From Isoetes taiwanensis (lineage: Eukaryota; Streptophyta; Lycopodiopsida; Isoetales; Isoetaceae): a stretch of 64,000 bases of DNA. A model generated the notes under the pieces. That model had not been told where the DNA came from. It worked only from the letters and a program-made list of their open reading frames with translations, and ran no database searches. Shown here in pieces: positions 1 through 12,200 of the stretch (position 1 is its first letter; the number at the start of each line of letters is the position of its first letter). The position numbers and the translations under genes are program-made. The DNA is taken from the NCBI GenBank assembly GCA_021234155.1, contig JAJEKV010000005.1:15784826-15848825 (forward strand). Direction: 5' to 3'.

Positions 1-1299
1 ATCCTTGTCTACAACTCAATTGTGGAGTCATCATAAATGTGTGAATGCATAGTAATATCCATAGCTTTTAGCCTCCCAAGACCTCGCGAATCAAAAGCTC
101 TATATATTCCTACATTAGATGTGAGGGACTTGGGGAAAGATTCTTCCTGCTTTAGCTATGCAAAATGCTTCAGAGAAGAGTCTTTCAAAATAGCAGCTAG
201 ATGATGCTATTTAGTTTTTAGAAATACCTCCATCAAACCATAGAAACTCGATGGTCCTTGTCCATTGGGAGGCACACATTCCATAATGAGGGAACCATTT
301 CCATTTCCTTTGGTCTTGTATTTTGTTCTTTAGGATCCCAAAGGTTCTTCAATCTCAAGATTCTTAATAATTAACGCTACCTCTTCTTATTGGTTTCTAT
401 GGTGGAGCCATCTTGATTGTAAATTGTAGGCATTGAGATCCATTGGAGATAGCAGATATCTCCTTTGAGACCAAACTGCCTAGCATCCACAGTTGGCTAA
501 CCATCTTCTCCCTGGTGCAGATCATAGGATGATTCATCCCTGAGATCTTCAAAAAAGCTACTATAATAAAATTAGTACTTACAGCTGTTCTCTCAGATAA
601 TGTAGCACTTTAGTCAATTTCACACCAATAGGAGTGATTTTAGCATTATAAAAGATCTTGCATTGATATAGGAAGCTTTGTCCACCTCAAAACCATACTT
701 CTTCATAAATATGATATGGCATGATGCTTCTGGGGATCCCCACCAAGTAACATCGCTTTGTAGCGGTATAACCTCCCAAAGTAGCCTCAACATGTGAATG
801 CTCCGCATTCCCTTTCCATTCCTACAAAGTTCAAAGTGCTGAGTGCGACGAAAGTGCAAATTCACACAAGCATTCAATGCCTCCACCTCCACCAAGCTTG
901 TTGCAATACTTTTCTATAGCTAGGTTAAATCTTTAGCAAGGCAGCTGTCCACACTACTTCTGTGGAGTTTCTCGAGCGCAACACCAACCCCATCAAAAAT
1001 CTTGATCTTCTACTTTCATATTTTTGTCAGGGTGGAGCTAGCGATTTGAAAGCAGATTCCACCATACAGTGGTAAAGATCTGGCAAGTGATTGTCTACTT
1101 TGATTCAAAGATGTACATGAGCTTCATTCATGTTTCTAGTTTGCACTAATTATTAGACCTCTTCTCAGATTTGGGAACTTCCGAGTCAATAAATCTTATA
1201 GAGGTACTTGGTTCAGCAAATCTCACAGAGGTTTAGGCTCCATCGGTCTTTTTCCCGCTTTTGGTGGTAAAAACATTCTTTAACAGCTATTACATCTAA
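1..1299. other. Unassigned AT-rich sequence
   Basis: I recognise no gene here. The longest minus-strand open stretch (620-895, 91 codons) reads like decayed protein-coding DNA but matches no family I know. It lies downstream, in minus-strand sense, of the gag-like remnant at 1300-2450, so it may belong to the same dead retroelement; that is inference only. Confidence 0.3.
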
Positions 1300-2450
1300 C
1301 ACTGTACGTCCACTTCTTTACAAAAAGAGCAAACAGATTATTCCTTTTCTCCAAAGTGGCCTTTTCTACAACATTTAGGACACACTTCGCCACAGTAAAA
1401 TTCTTCACATGGATGAGAATTCCTGGCTGCAACGAATACATCTCGCGGTAAGTTTTACCCTCGCTCTGAAGGCTTCTTCCTTGAGTTCACAACCAATTGT
1501 TTGGTTAGTTCTGGTTGTATTTCAAGAATCCTTAGATAAGTCCGACTCTGGACCTCGCGAACTTGAGAATTAGCTTCCTCCCTCTTTTGATTTCTTCTTT
1601 TCTTTCAGGTGGCATAAACCTGAAATGAAGGGTGATGATCATAATGTGCATCAAGAGCATCGTAGTAAAAAGGATCAAGCGGCTATGGTGAAAACATGGT
1701 GTCATCGCGCGAGAGATCCTAGAAGTTAGGTCGCTGGTTTTGGCAAAACTTTGTAGATAGAATCAAATCCTCGCAGCCTGGATCCTCAAGCAACTTCCTT
1801 TGGATATCCTGGGTCTTCTTTCCAAACCATTGATAAATGCAAAGAATCTCAAAAGTGCTGTGGTTGGAATCTGTACTCGTGCCTTTGGACATCCGCTTCA
1901 TGAATGTGCTAAATCTTTCTGCATCGGTTCACACTTTCTCCTACTTGTATAGAAAAACCTTTGCAACCATTAACCAAATCTTTTAGATGTACTAATTCTA
2001 CTAAACCCATTCAGAACTTCGATAAGTTCATCCCATTGAAGTGGTAACGAAGAACTTCCTTGTTAACCAAACACCAAAATACTTTGAAATGATTTTTCAA
2101 AACCCCAAAAGCTTGCACCCTTTCTTAAAACCATAATCTCCGCGGATAACTCCAAATATCCCTTGCAAAAGTTGTACACTCAAATCAGGGAACCGGGTAA
2201 GTAGGCAAAGGAACATGGACATTCAACTCACCAGAAGGGCATGTTTTGAAGCAGGTTGAAGAGAAACTTTGAAGGTGGGAATGGCCTTTCTCTCGCACGA
2301 TCCGTGCATCACAACATCTTCCAACGTTTTGTTCCGCTACTGGAAACTTTTGCTTTGGAGCCATGAGTTCCGAATCCAGGAGAATCTCGAACTTCCAAGA
2401 TGTTGACCCTCAACCCGCTAGAGAGTCAAATTGATAAGAAGCCAACTTGA
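1300..2450 (-). mobile_element. Decayed retroelement gag-like remnant with degenerate zinc knuckle
   Basis: On the minus strand around 1349-1388 the translation contains CPKCCRKGHFGE, which follows the start of the retroviral-type CCHC knuckle (C-x2-C-x4-H); the last cysteine is missing and a stop follows two codons later. Upstream in sense, minus-strand translation to about 2400 is protein-like but broken by many stops. A zinc knuckle of this type is a hallmark of Gag in LTR retrotransposons. A degenerate primer-binding-like site lies at 3066-3080 on the same strand. No RT or integrase was found beside it, so the assignment is tentative. Confidence 0.35.
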
Positions 2451-3065
2451 GTTTATGCCTCAAGTTGGGGTTAGGAACTCTCCGTATCACTTAAGGTGAT
2501 TAGTCTACAAGAATAGTATTCATCTTTCCCTAATTCAAGAATATGGAACCTCACTCAAATTCGATGTAAAGTACCAGCTACTGTGTTAAGATTTCAAGGT
2601 CAAATGCTTGGTGGACTTGTACGTAAAGTTATGAGCAAGCAAGGGAGAAGATCTTTGACTAAGTCTGAGTTCTTAATCAGATATTCGATCCTTTCAAAGT
2701 TGGTCAATTTTTGGTCAATACTAAGACAGCAGATGATCTCGCTAAAGATTTTGTAATCCAGGGGTTGCAAGAGAGACTTTTGAGAGATTCCAACAAGTGA
2801 AGTATAAGTCCCAAATGTGAGGCATCCAATCAAATCCATATTTTGATCATTAAACTACTATTTTTGTATAATCGCTTTTGTGTATACCACTTAAAATTAT
2901 ATCGCATTAATGCAAAATGATAATCCCAGTTTGGAATGGTTTTTTTCGAACTTTTTGTGCACGCAGGCAAATAAGATGGAAAAGAGGGCAAGTGGTCATA
3001 TGCAAGAAAAAATAATGGAATACTCCATCGTGAAATCGTTTTAGTGTGGCAAAAATACTAAAAAG

Positions 3066-3080
3066 ATCATGATACCAACT
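3066..3080 (-). promoter_or_regulatory. Possible degenerate primer binding site
   Basis: Read on the minus strand the site is TTGGTATCATGATC. Its first part matches the initiator-Met primer site TGGTATCAGAGC used by many plant LTR retroelements, but the match degrades after eight bases. It lies in the right place to prime the gag-like remnant at 1300-2450. No matching LTR pair was identified, so this could be chance. Confidence 0.25.
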
Positions 3081-3099
3081 TTTAACATAAGGTGAATTT

Positions 3100-5590
3100 C
3101 ATTGATATGAGAAGGTAATACAAGATGAATAGAGGTCTCTGGATTCAACCAATCGTCAAAATTGTCCTTCAGATACTATAAATAATATCATAATAGTGGA
3201 CATCTAATTTTCTCAACCGAACTGGTGTCACCGATAATTTCCATGAACGTGCTCAGATCATGCCTACCATGTATCATCGTTGAGGTTTGATGCGGCCTCA
3301 AGGCTTCAAAAACTTCTCTTCAATTGTTTCCCTATATAGGATTCGATTTGACAGATTCGTGATCTTAGGGCTTAATTTTTAGGCTTAATGAAATGCTGCA
3401 GGAGCGGAATCCAAGAATAGGTATTGTTATAGTTTGCGAATCTAATTCGCTGATTCGAAAGCAAGTTTACGTGATTGTATTGCCTTAACCGTGATTTTTC
3501 CCGGCACGGTGGCCGATTTTTGGGGAGTATATACTTGAATATGTCAGATTTCAAGTTTTGAAAAAGCTAGACTATGTATTTGCAAGGTGCCTATAGCTGG
3601 TTATGAAGTTTGGATCATTTGAGGCAATTGGCAAATCTTAATTTTGAATATAAAGTTAGAGGTCTAGATACCATAAAGTTTTGGAATATCATTTCTCCAT
3701 ACGTGATGGGTAATACGGGTATTTGCTTTCATAATAGTGGGAAAGGGTATAAGAAATTTCCGTACCTGACTATTAGGTATTTGCAAAGGTAACATGGGGA
3801 TAAGAATGAGGAGAAAGGATATGAAATAGGAAGTTCATCTTGAAAGCAAAAGGCACTTTGTGTGAAAAAGGAATTAGGCAACTATGGATCGGGCAAAATG
3901 GGCGGAGCATGTATATATAGCATGTAGGAGGAATATATGACTAGAAAAATGCCAAAAATGTATAAGAATATCATGGATAATAAAAATGGCTAGGAAATGA
4001 AATCAAATACCATGGTCTTCCTAAACTTTGTCTCCAATCTTCAAAGTATCTTAATCTCTAAACCCGCATCTCATAAAGCATCCTTTGACTACCTTTGACC
4101 TCAAATAGAGTACCTCTTTCATGGAGTTGACTTTCGAATATTGGTGTAGATCCTTGAAAAAATTGATGCTATTTGACCTTCACATCATCAATGTTGACTA
4201 GCCAGTTTTGGATTTGGTTTTCACGATCTTTAATCTATAATCCTTTAATACATGAAATCCTCATCAGGGCTAGTATGTTGCCCTCCTTTGGGTACAGCAA
4301 ACCCCAGCACTAAAAAGACAAAAAGGGTCGAGGTCAGTCAGCAAATTTTTCTTACCAAAACAAGAATTACTCAATAAATCCACCGTATACATCAAAAACG
4401 GTGACAACGCTTCCATCGAGCTCAAGAACACCTAAATCATACCAAAAAATCTCAAGTTATGAGAGAGCAAAATATTAACCAGGTCGAAAACCCTTAAGCT
4501 CCATCATATGAGCAAGAGATTTCCGCAGGTGGTGATAAATTGAAATTCAGAGATCGCAAGAGCAAACCGGAAGAGGCTCATGCATAGCACGTGGACACAT
4601 TGATGGCATCCACTCCACCACCAAAAAATATCCATCGGCTCTCGTCAACCATGAAATTCAAATTTTGGGATCTAACTCTTGCATCCCAAATTTCACATTC
4701 TCGCCTCCCATTGCATCCAATGTGGTCGCTTGATCCGCCTGCTGATTTCCAGTTCGATGTGAGATTTCATCGCCATGCCGATGCCCAGAGATATCTTCAA
4801 ATCTCGAAACAATTACCGCTTCATCCTCAATTCATGGCTCCCTCTATCACATACACACGCGGTTAGCTCTAATAGAATGTTCAAGGGTAGCCTCCTCCCT
4901 CCTCGCCGTGTATCATATTTCTTCATACTCTATCTTAGATTGGATGCCGCTTGTAATGTCTTCAAGACAATAAGTATCATGGGGAGACGATCAAACCTGC
5001 GCATATGATTGGTCGGTTAGTTTAATATCCTTGGCCTATAAATTAAATCGTGATTCTCACATAACGGCAGGGTGATGATAGTTACGCCGACTTCCTTCGC
5101 TAGTCATCCGGTGATTCAGCTAATCTCATTTTGGTAGAAGTTTAATTGTATGAAGCAGAATAATCAAGGGGTTAAGTATGGTCTTAATTGCTTGACACTT
5201 TACACCCAATAGGGCCCTATAATGCAGAGTTTCATTAGGGCTCTTAAAGTAGGAAAGATGCCTTTGACCGCCACATTTCCTACGGCTTCTTTGCTTGGGG
5301 ATATTACTGGCGGCTTAAAAATAGAGTTCTCGGGGACGGCCAGGCTACCTCAGCTAAGCATGTCCGGGTTTTGAATGCCAAAGAAGTAAATCTGCCTTAC
5401 TCCATGGCGAACCTCTAGATTTCGATGGTGAAGGTGCCTTTTACTTGCGTAATGGTCAAATTGGTGGGGTCGCAAAATGCTCAGCTTGGTGATGCTTACC
5501 TGAATGCAGATGCCGTTGTGGCAATCATTAAGTCTCTTCCGGTTTTATTCCCTTAAAGACAACTCCGCCTTTACTCACTCATCGAATTCT
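3100..5590. other. Unassigned intergenic sequence
   Basis: No coding region of known family was recognised on either strand. Short ORFs (for example 3610-3792 and 4591-4866, plus strand) have no motif and are typical of chance open frames. The last 400 bases may include decayed upstream sequence of the LINE that follows, since its 5' limit could not be fixed. Confidence 0.3.
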
Positions 5591-6217
5591 TCGATGAGCT
5601 CGCGAAGAAATGTAATTAACGGAGGTGGACGCGTTTTCGCTGAATGAAGTTCTCAGTTGATGCCGATTGCGGTCAATAGAGGTATGCCATATGACAGCTT
5701 GATGATTTAGGATTGGCATTTGAATTGAAAAGAGGCAAATGCCTAGGATTTGATGGCTTTGTCACCCGAGTTCTTCCAGAGCATTGAATGATCGAGCTAG
5801 ATGTGTATGATGCTTCGGTGACTTCGCCGTCCACCGCTTTAGATAGGAATTCTAAACACAAAAGCCATCTCACTAACCTTGGGTATATAGTCATGAGGGA
5901 TCCTCTATTTCACCTTATTGTCATCTATCTATATAAGATCTTCTTCGCCAAGGTTAGCAGAAAGGTGAAGGACATCTCTTGGCAGAGTCCATCTTAACAA
6001 CTCAATCAAAGCTTTCTTCTAAAACTTTACGCGCTCTCAACAATGTTGCCGCTGCTTTACAAGGGAATTTATTGGGCACGTAAGCAAAACCTTTAGTTAG
6101 GTGCATATCTTGCTTCGATTTTGCAAAGGCTGCGGCGCAGCAATGCTAATTCGGCGCGCCGGAGCATATGCTAAGATCGATTTGGGGAGCAATTCACATC
6201 AAATATTATGAAGCTGC

Positions 6218-6595
6218 ATGTCTCTGCTCGGGGGACTATTCCATGGTGAGTCGTCAGATGCCTTCTCACTCGGTCGTGGTATTCGCCAAGGATGCCCTTC
6301 AGCACCATTATTTTTCACAATTGTCGCAGAGGCTTTGTCACAGTTATTCACCGTTGCAACCACAGAGGGACATCTCCATGGTCTTGCAATGGAGGATGAC
6401 ACACAAGAGGTTTGCAATCAATATGTAGATGACACGTTCCTCTTCCTAGTCGCTAATGCTGAGAATATTGCAGTTGCCAAATTGCTCTTAGACACTTTTT
6501 CACTGGCTTTCAGTGTCCTTATGGGGTGGCAGAAGTGTACAGCTTTATGGACATTGGATACTCCAACTCCGGCGTGTGGTCACAATTATCCATGA
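6218..6595 (+). pseudogene. LINE reverse transcriptase core fragment
   Basis: This 125-codon open frame is the best-preserved part of the LINE polymerase. It holds GIRQGCPSAPLFF (about residues 21-33) and the active-site YVDD (about residues 69-72), the two signature blocks of non-LTR reverse transcriptase. The enzyme would copy element RNA into DNA at a nicked target. The frame breaks on both sides, and the polymerase continues in other frames (6115-6215 and 6623-6868). The initiating Met is probably arbitrary, since a full ORF2 would be over 1000 residues. Confidence 0.75.
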
Positions 6596-6622
6596 CAATT
6601 ACTTGCGCATGGATAAGCCATC

Positions 6623-6868
6623 ATGTTGTTGGGGATTCCAGTTGGCATCCATGTTACTATGGGAGCTGCATGCGAGGAGATCATTAGGTGGTCCACCACA
6701 AGGTTGTCGGGTCGCATTACAGTAGCCAAGTCAGTCCTTAGTAGTGCCCATTTTTTTATGGCATGCTTACTGCTAGCCCCACAGATCAAAGTACGTGAGC
6801 TCATTGCAATAGTTCAGAACTTTATATGCGCGCGTACTGAGGAAGGTGCTGTGATTAAGGTGGCTTGA
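6623..6868 (+). pseudogene. LINE reverse transcriptase C-terminal fragment
   Basis: This 81-codon frame starts with LLGIPVG, matching the conserved YLG(I/V)P block after the YxDD motif in plant LINEs. It runs through a region resembling the LS-x-GR-x-x-x-x-K-x-VL-x-x motif (LSGRITVAKSVLSS). It ends at a TGA that is shared by the downstream tandem copy (8305-8307), so this stop predates the duplication. Confidence 0.7.
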
Positions 6869-8277
6869 TTGAAGTGCATCCTTCCAAAATGGGCAGGTGG
6901 TCTGGGTATGATGGACTTCTTACTGCAAAGCAAAGTCCTTATTTCAAAGTCCATTTAGAGACACTTGAATGGTGAAGACGACTCTCCTAGTTTACGTCTT
7001 CTTAGATAAGCTCTTGATCACTGTATCACTCTAGGCAAGAAGGCTGTCAAACTAGTCCTACCTTGGGCATTATGTCATACTCTGCAGCCTCTTCCAAGTG
7101 CTTCTCCATTTTTGCGTGGCTTGTTGACAGCATGGGAGGCAGTCAAACATCTTTTCTGGCCATGCCCTGCCATCCACACCCTATTGGAGACTCTATGGTG
7201 GTGGCACCACTGCCTCCAGACCCTTCAGCACCTCCACTGATAGCATCAGTTCATCCCCTTACACAGAGACGATGGGTTCTTGCAGGTGTTGTCTTTATTC
7301 AAGCATGGTATGCAGTGGGTCGCCTACTATTTTGGCCTGAATTTCAGGCAAAGTTCCTGCTCTCTCATTGGGATGTGTCTCTATGGGAGAAGGTTGCAGA
7401 ATTTGCCTCTTATAGTGCAAGTTCATGTTGCTAAAATGGTGCCATGGGACTGTCATGAAAATATTCACAAAGGCAAGCACTTTATCAGATCAGTATATCG
7501 CCTTCGTTTAGCACCACAACCCCTCCAGTTACCAGATGGGTGGCACCTACAGGTTCCACAGCCTACTTTGTGTCGTACATGGCGATGGCTTTGGGATAGG
7601 TTGCTCCACCCTAAAGTCTTTGTACTATGGTGGTAGGTTATCCACAAGTGCCTGCGTGTTAATGTCTTCCGACATGGTGATGATCCTCGCATATCTGTAA
7701 TATGCCCCCTCTGCCTTTTAGACGTTGAGACTCTTGAGCACTGTCTCTTTGATTGTCCAGAGTTTCAACCAGCGTGGTCTTGGCTACAAGGTTTGTTTAA
7801 CAGTACATTGGACTGCTGATGCATCCTCTTGGCGTCCTATCCCAATGCATGGTCCCCCAGCTAAACAGAGGGCATTCCATCTTGGTTCTGGTTGGCTCCT
7901 GGCTCCTGTGCATCTTTCAGGGCATTTTTTCATCTGCATGTGGTGTTATTACGGTGGTCCTGAAAAAGATACTGGCAACCTACGACCTTCCTTGAATCAG
8001 AAATGATGGAATGCATCTGGATTTAGTATCTTCGAATTGATTCTAATCTTTAGTCTCCTATTTTGGAGTAAGTATATTGTGCTCCAGGCTCGTGCTCCTG
8101 TGGCATTTTTTTGTGCTTACACAGTTAGATGAGACATGTACATTTTGTACTTTTTATCTGATTAATAAACTTTTTGGCTTTCGTCCTTCAAATAAATAAA
8201 TAAATAAATAAATAATAGCTCTCGAAGGCACTCCTTCTATTAGTATGCACCCAAACAAACACAAATGTGGCCCGTGT
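6838..8277 (+). repeat. Left copy of a tandem duplication covering LINE 3' end plus flank
   Basis: The block from about 6838 (gaggaaggtgctgtgatt) to 8277 contains the LINE 3' half, its (TAAA)n tail, and about 60 bases of non-LINE flank (gctctcgaaggcactcc and on). The same order recurs at 8278-9265. Because the non-LINE flank is duplicated as well, the structure looks like unequal tandem duplication, not two insertions. Confidence 0.65.
7280..7800 (+). pseudogene. LINE ORF2 C-terminus with zf-RVT-like finger
   Basis: The frame 7280-7636 reads as the divergent C-terminal part of a plant LINE ORF2, with a WRWLWDRLLHPKV segment typical of the stretch just before the zinc-binding domain. After one stop it continues as ICPLCLLDVETLEHCLFDC (about 7700-7760), whose C-x2-C...H-x4-C spacing matches the reverse-transcriptase zinc-binding domain. 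The region is absent in part from the tandem copy. Confidence 0.65.
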
Positions 8278-9265
8278 GAGGAAGGTGCTGTGATTAAGGT
8301 GGCTTGATTGAAGTACACCCTTCCAAAATGGGCAGGTGGTCTGGGTATGATGGACTTCTTATTGCAAAGCAAAGTCCTTATTTCAAAATCCATTTGGAGA
8401 CTCTTGAATGGTGAAGACGACTCTCCTAGTTTACGTCTTCTTAGATAAGCTCTTGATCACTGTATCACTCTAGGCAAGAAGGCTGTCAAACTAGTCCTAC
8501 CTTGGGTATTATGTCATACTCTGCAGCCTCTTCCAAGTGCTTCTCCATTTTTGAGGCTTGTTGGCAAAGATGGGAGGCGATCAAACATCTTTTTTTCCAT
8601 GCCCCAAACCCCCTCCGGTTACGGATGGGTGGCACCTTTCCACCCACTTTGTGTCGTTCCATGGCGATGGCTTTGGGATAGGTTGCTCCACCCCCAAAGT
8701 CTTTTGTACTATGGTGGCGGGTTATCCACAAGTGCTCAGTTAATGTCTTCCCGACATGGTTATGATCCTATGATATCCGTAATATGCCCCTCGCCTTTCA
8801 AACGTTGAGACTCTTGAGCACCGTCTCTTGATTGTCGAGAGGTTCAACCCAATGCATGGTCTTGGCTACAAGGTTTGTTTAACAAAGACATTAGGGACTG
8901 TGGTTTTCCTCTTGGCGTCCTATCCCAATGCATGGTCCCCGGTAAACAGAGGGCATTCCATCTTGGTTCCCGTTGGCTCGACTCTTTGTGCATTTCGGGG
9001 CATTTTTTCATCCGCATGTGTTGTTATTACTTGGTTGGACTGCGTCCTACGGACTTCGGTCCCTTAATTGATTCTTATCATTAGTCTCATAACCCGAGTA
9101 AGTATATTGTGTTCCGTTTTTTTTTGGACGTTAGATGAGACATTTTTTTTCCTTTTATCCTTAATAAACTTGTTGGCAAATAAATAAATAAATAAATAAA
9201 CAATAGCTTTCGAAGGCACTCCTTCTATTAGTATGCACCCAAACAAACACAAATGTGCCCCTTCC
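8278..9265 (+). repeat. Right copy of the LINE/flank tandem duplication, internally deleted
   Basis: This copy begins abruptly in the LINE polymerase and repeats the left copy, including the shared TGA at 8305-8307. It lacks about 350 bases corresponding to 7160-7515. It ends with (AAAT)n at about 9177-9200 and then the same flank (gctttcgaaggcactcc). Numerous small indels distinguish it from the left copy, so the duplication is not recent. Confidence 0.65.
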
Positions 9266-12200
9266 TTCCCCAAGGAAAACCCCCACGTGCGCATGCGGTG
9301 AGATGTGATCTTTGCAGTTAAGGACAAAATAATTGTGCATACAAAAATCAATGCCCTTGCACACGCGCATGATGCATGAGGTTGCACAAAATCCACATCC
9401 TACTTGTTAGGAAAGGCTTGGCTTTCATCAACAAGAATAAAGTTGTTTTTAGCAACAAGTGTAGCACGAATGTTTTCTAAAACATGAGAAAAATAGTACA
9501 ATCGGGAGCAACTTGACATAAGTTTTGCATCTCACAACATGCATGTAACTCGTAATATTTTGTGCAAGATGTTTTCGTCTACATTCGACAATCGAGCACC
9601 GAATTAGGAAGTTGTTGACTTTAGATGAATGGCAATATAGAAAATTGATAAATGCTTTCAAGCTTGAAAATAATCAAGTTATCCAGATCTATGGCCTCCA
9701 ACACCTAGATCTTAGCTCTCCACTTGTTAAAAAGAGTACTTGATCTACATTTTGCATCCTATCTGCAATATCCTGATGTGGTTTTATAGAAGCAATGACA
9801 AAGTCTTAAGCTATAGAGATTCCCCTTAACTATGGCTCTACATTAGAATGAATCAAGATAGGGGCATATGTTGCGGCATGTTGGACATTATGCCCAAATG
9901 TATTGCTGTTTCATGTATGTGATTCCTTAGGACCAAAAACAAACCCTTATTCTAGCCTATCCACGTGTCAAAAAATGTTCTGGGCTCTCTCCACACCGGT
10001 TGATGATGATCGATAGAATGGACGGTCTTAAACTCAAATGCCGTTGTGCAACTGGGGCACGGTTATGAAGCAGCCATCAGATTAGCTAGAACGGAAATGA
10101 TTAAGAGTGGTTCCTTTGCAATTCGAAGATTGTAACAGCCTGGTTGTGACACAAGCTATGTGCAAGAGCTTGCTCAGAATATCGGCGTTTCTCTTCTAAC
10201 CCTAAAGTAGGTTATTTGGATCTTCCTGGTCGCAAGTAGAAAGGGACTTTCTGTTTTCATATATATTTTCTAAATCCATGTTTGTTGTTTATGCGCAGAA
10301 TTGGATCTACTGGAGGACTAGGGAATATTTTCATAGTGAACTATATTCACATAAGCTACCTTCCTTTTCTAGACTATAAATACAGGTAATTTATTACATA
10401 TGATCTTTGCAATTTATGGTTTCCATTGTTCTAATCTTCCATGATTTGTCTCTTTCTCATATACCATCTCTGAACCTTTCTTTGGTTTCTTCTGTCCCAC
10501 CTCATGGGTGGTGTTTGCAACAAGGGTAGTGGCTGAGAAATTCTAGTTGTCAGACACCACGCCTGCATTGTCCTATTGTCATGCTTGCATTTTCCACCAT
10601 CAAAATAGATACTTATCAGAGCACTTTATCGGATTCCCCCCTATGCAATGCGCAAAACCAGCTCAGGCCGCCCAAAAAGTGGCATCTAGTGGTATCTCAA
10701 TTACCGGCTCTGTCTTAGCATTTCATATACTGAAAGGTGACAAGCTGATAAGTTTTATGTGCCCTTGGTTTTTAAGCTCGTGCATGCTTTTAAGGCTTCT
10801 GGAAGTTGAAAGGTAATCTGTAGACTATAATATGGAAAAGTGGGATGTGTAACATGTCTTGAGGCAGAACAATCTTCAACATCTTCTTAAAAAAAGTCTT
10901 GCTATCCGAAAAAACGCTAAATGCCATCAAATTCAATGGCCATTCTGGACCGGCGCCTTTATTTATTGGTAGTCATGGATTGCGACTCCGCAATGGTAAA
11001 GAGCTTGTTTTTCAGCTGGTTTATGTCAGAAGCTTGCAATCGAAGATTTTGTTCTTTGTAGTGATGTTCACCTAGAAATAAGAGCTGACTGGTGGGGCAT
11101 GGCTACTCATAGACTACTGACTATTTCGCATTTTTATAAACACTAATTCTGCATGGGGCATTCCTATATATTTGTTCCATTTCATTGCAGATGCTTGGAA
11201 CAAGCTCCAGTGAAGTGCCCTTCTATATGTTTGTTATGATCTCAACTCAGGTACCTTGTAAACACTTATTTGGAAAGCATAATACGTTCGAATGTGTGCT
11301 ACTGTGCAATGCTCTAGGAATCTGTAGATACTCAAACTTGCCATGTAACTAATATTCCAATTACCAAACTAGTGAACAAATTTATCTTCACAATCCCTTC
11401 ATTGTTGAAGCATAGCCAAAATGGATGTTTGTTCTTTGTTGGTGTCTACCCTCCATACCCAAGCCTTATATCATACATCTCGTCAAATTTAGCTGATGGA
11501 TTCATGTGCAATATGCAACCATAGTGGAAGATCATTTTCTATAGAATTTATATTGGCATGGAGGAGGAAGATGGCTTGGCAAACAGCAAGTCTGTACAGC
11601 TGCAGAGAAGACCTAGCTGTAGAGAAGACCCTGCTTGTGGCTAAAGTTCTATATCAGGGATCTTGCCAGTTTTTTGAATAAGTAGCATCGCTGCTTTGGC
11701 ATTTTTTTTTTGAACTGCAGACCCTGCTTATAAGGAGTAGCAGCTGCTTTAACATAAATCTATCCATCAATTCTTTAATTTATCCGTGTTTGTTTTATCG
11801 TTCTATCATAGCCTTTAGATCATGTGAAATTCTCGGGGGTGCCATTCCTAATAAAACACTTGCATGAATGTTTCAAACGTTTCTTTCCTTAAAAAGATTA
11901 GAATATATACATTCTGCCTCAGAGCGTCTGATACAACTGCAAACCGCCAGAAGCAATTATCTTTTGCACTGCATCACTCACATGTTTAAGTTACTGCAGA
12001 TTTGGATCTTCAAGGGCTGAACGGGTTTTGCATTCACGACCAACTCCTGCCTAGACTACAAAACAGCTAATCATGAATCTGTTATCACAAACAAGAAATA
12101 GAATAGACAACAGAAAATTTAAAACCATTGACCAACTACTACGAGGTCGATTATTTTGTGTGATGCCACAACGTGTGGCAAAGTTTCTATACCAAAAACC

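Larger units (their letters stand above)
5600..8215 (+). mobile_element. Decayed LINE (non-LTR retrotransposon), RT to 3' tail
   Basis: Fragments in several plus-strand frames follow the LINE reverse-transcriptase order. A GK-x-LGFDGF-like block (about 5735) resembles the GKSPGPDG motif. Next come a KIFAKVLAERLK-like block (5930-5970), an FDFAKA block (6115-6135), RGIRQGCPSAPLFF and the catalytic YVDD (6270-6440), an LGIPVG block (6625), and a C-terminal zf-RVT-like CPLC...H...C finger (about 7705-7765). The element ends in (TAAA)n at 8190-8215, as LINE 3' ends do. Many stops and frameshifts show it is dead. The endonuclease domain and 5' end were not found. The 3' part is tandemly duplicated. 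Confidence 0.8.

Noticed and set aside
8216-8277. Very long target-site duplication around the second LINE copy
   Set aside because: About 60 bases is too long for a LINE target duplicate and the right copy starts inside the polymerase; tandem duplication explains it better.
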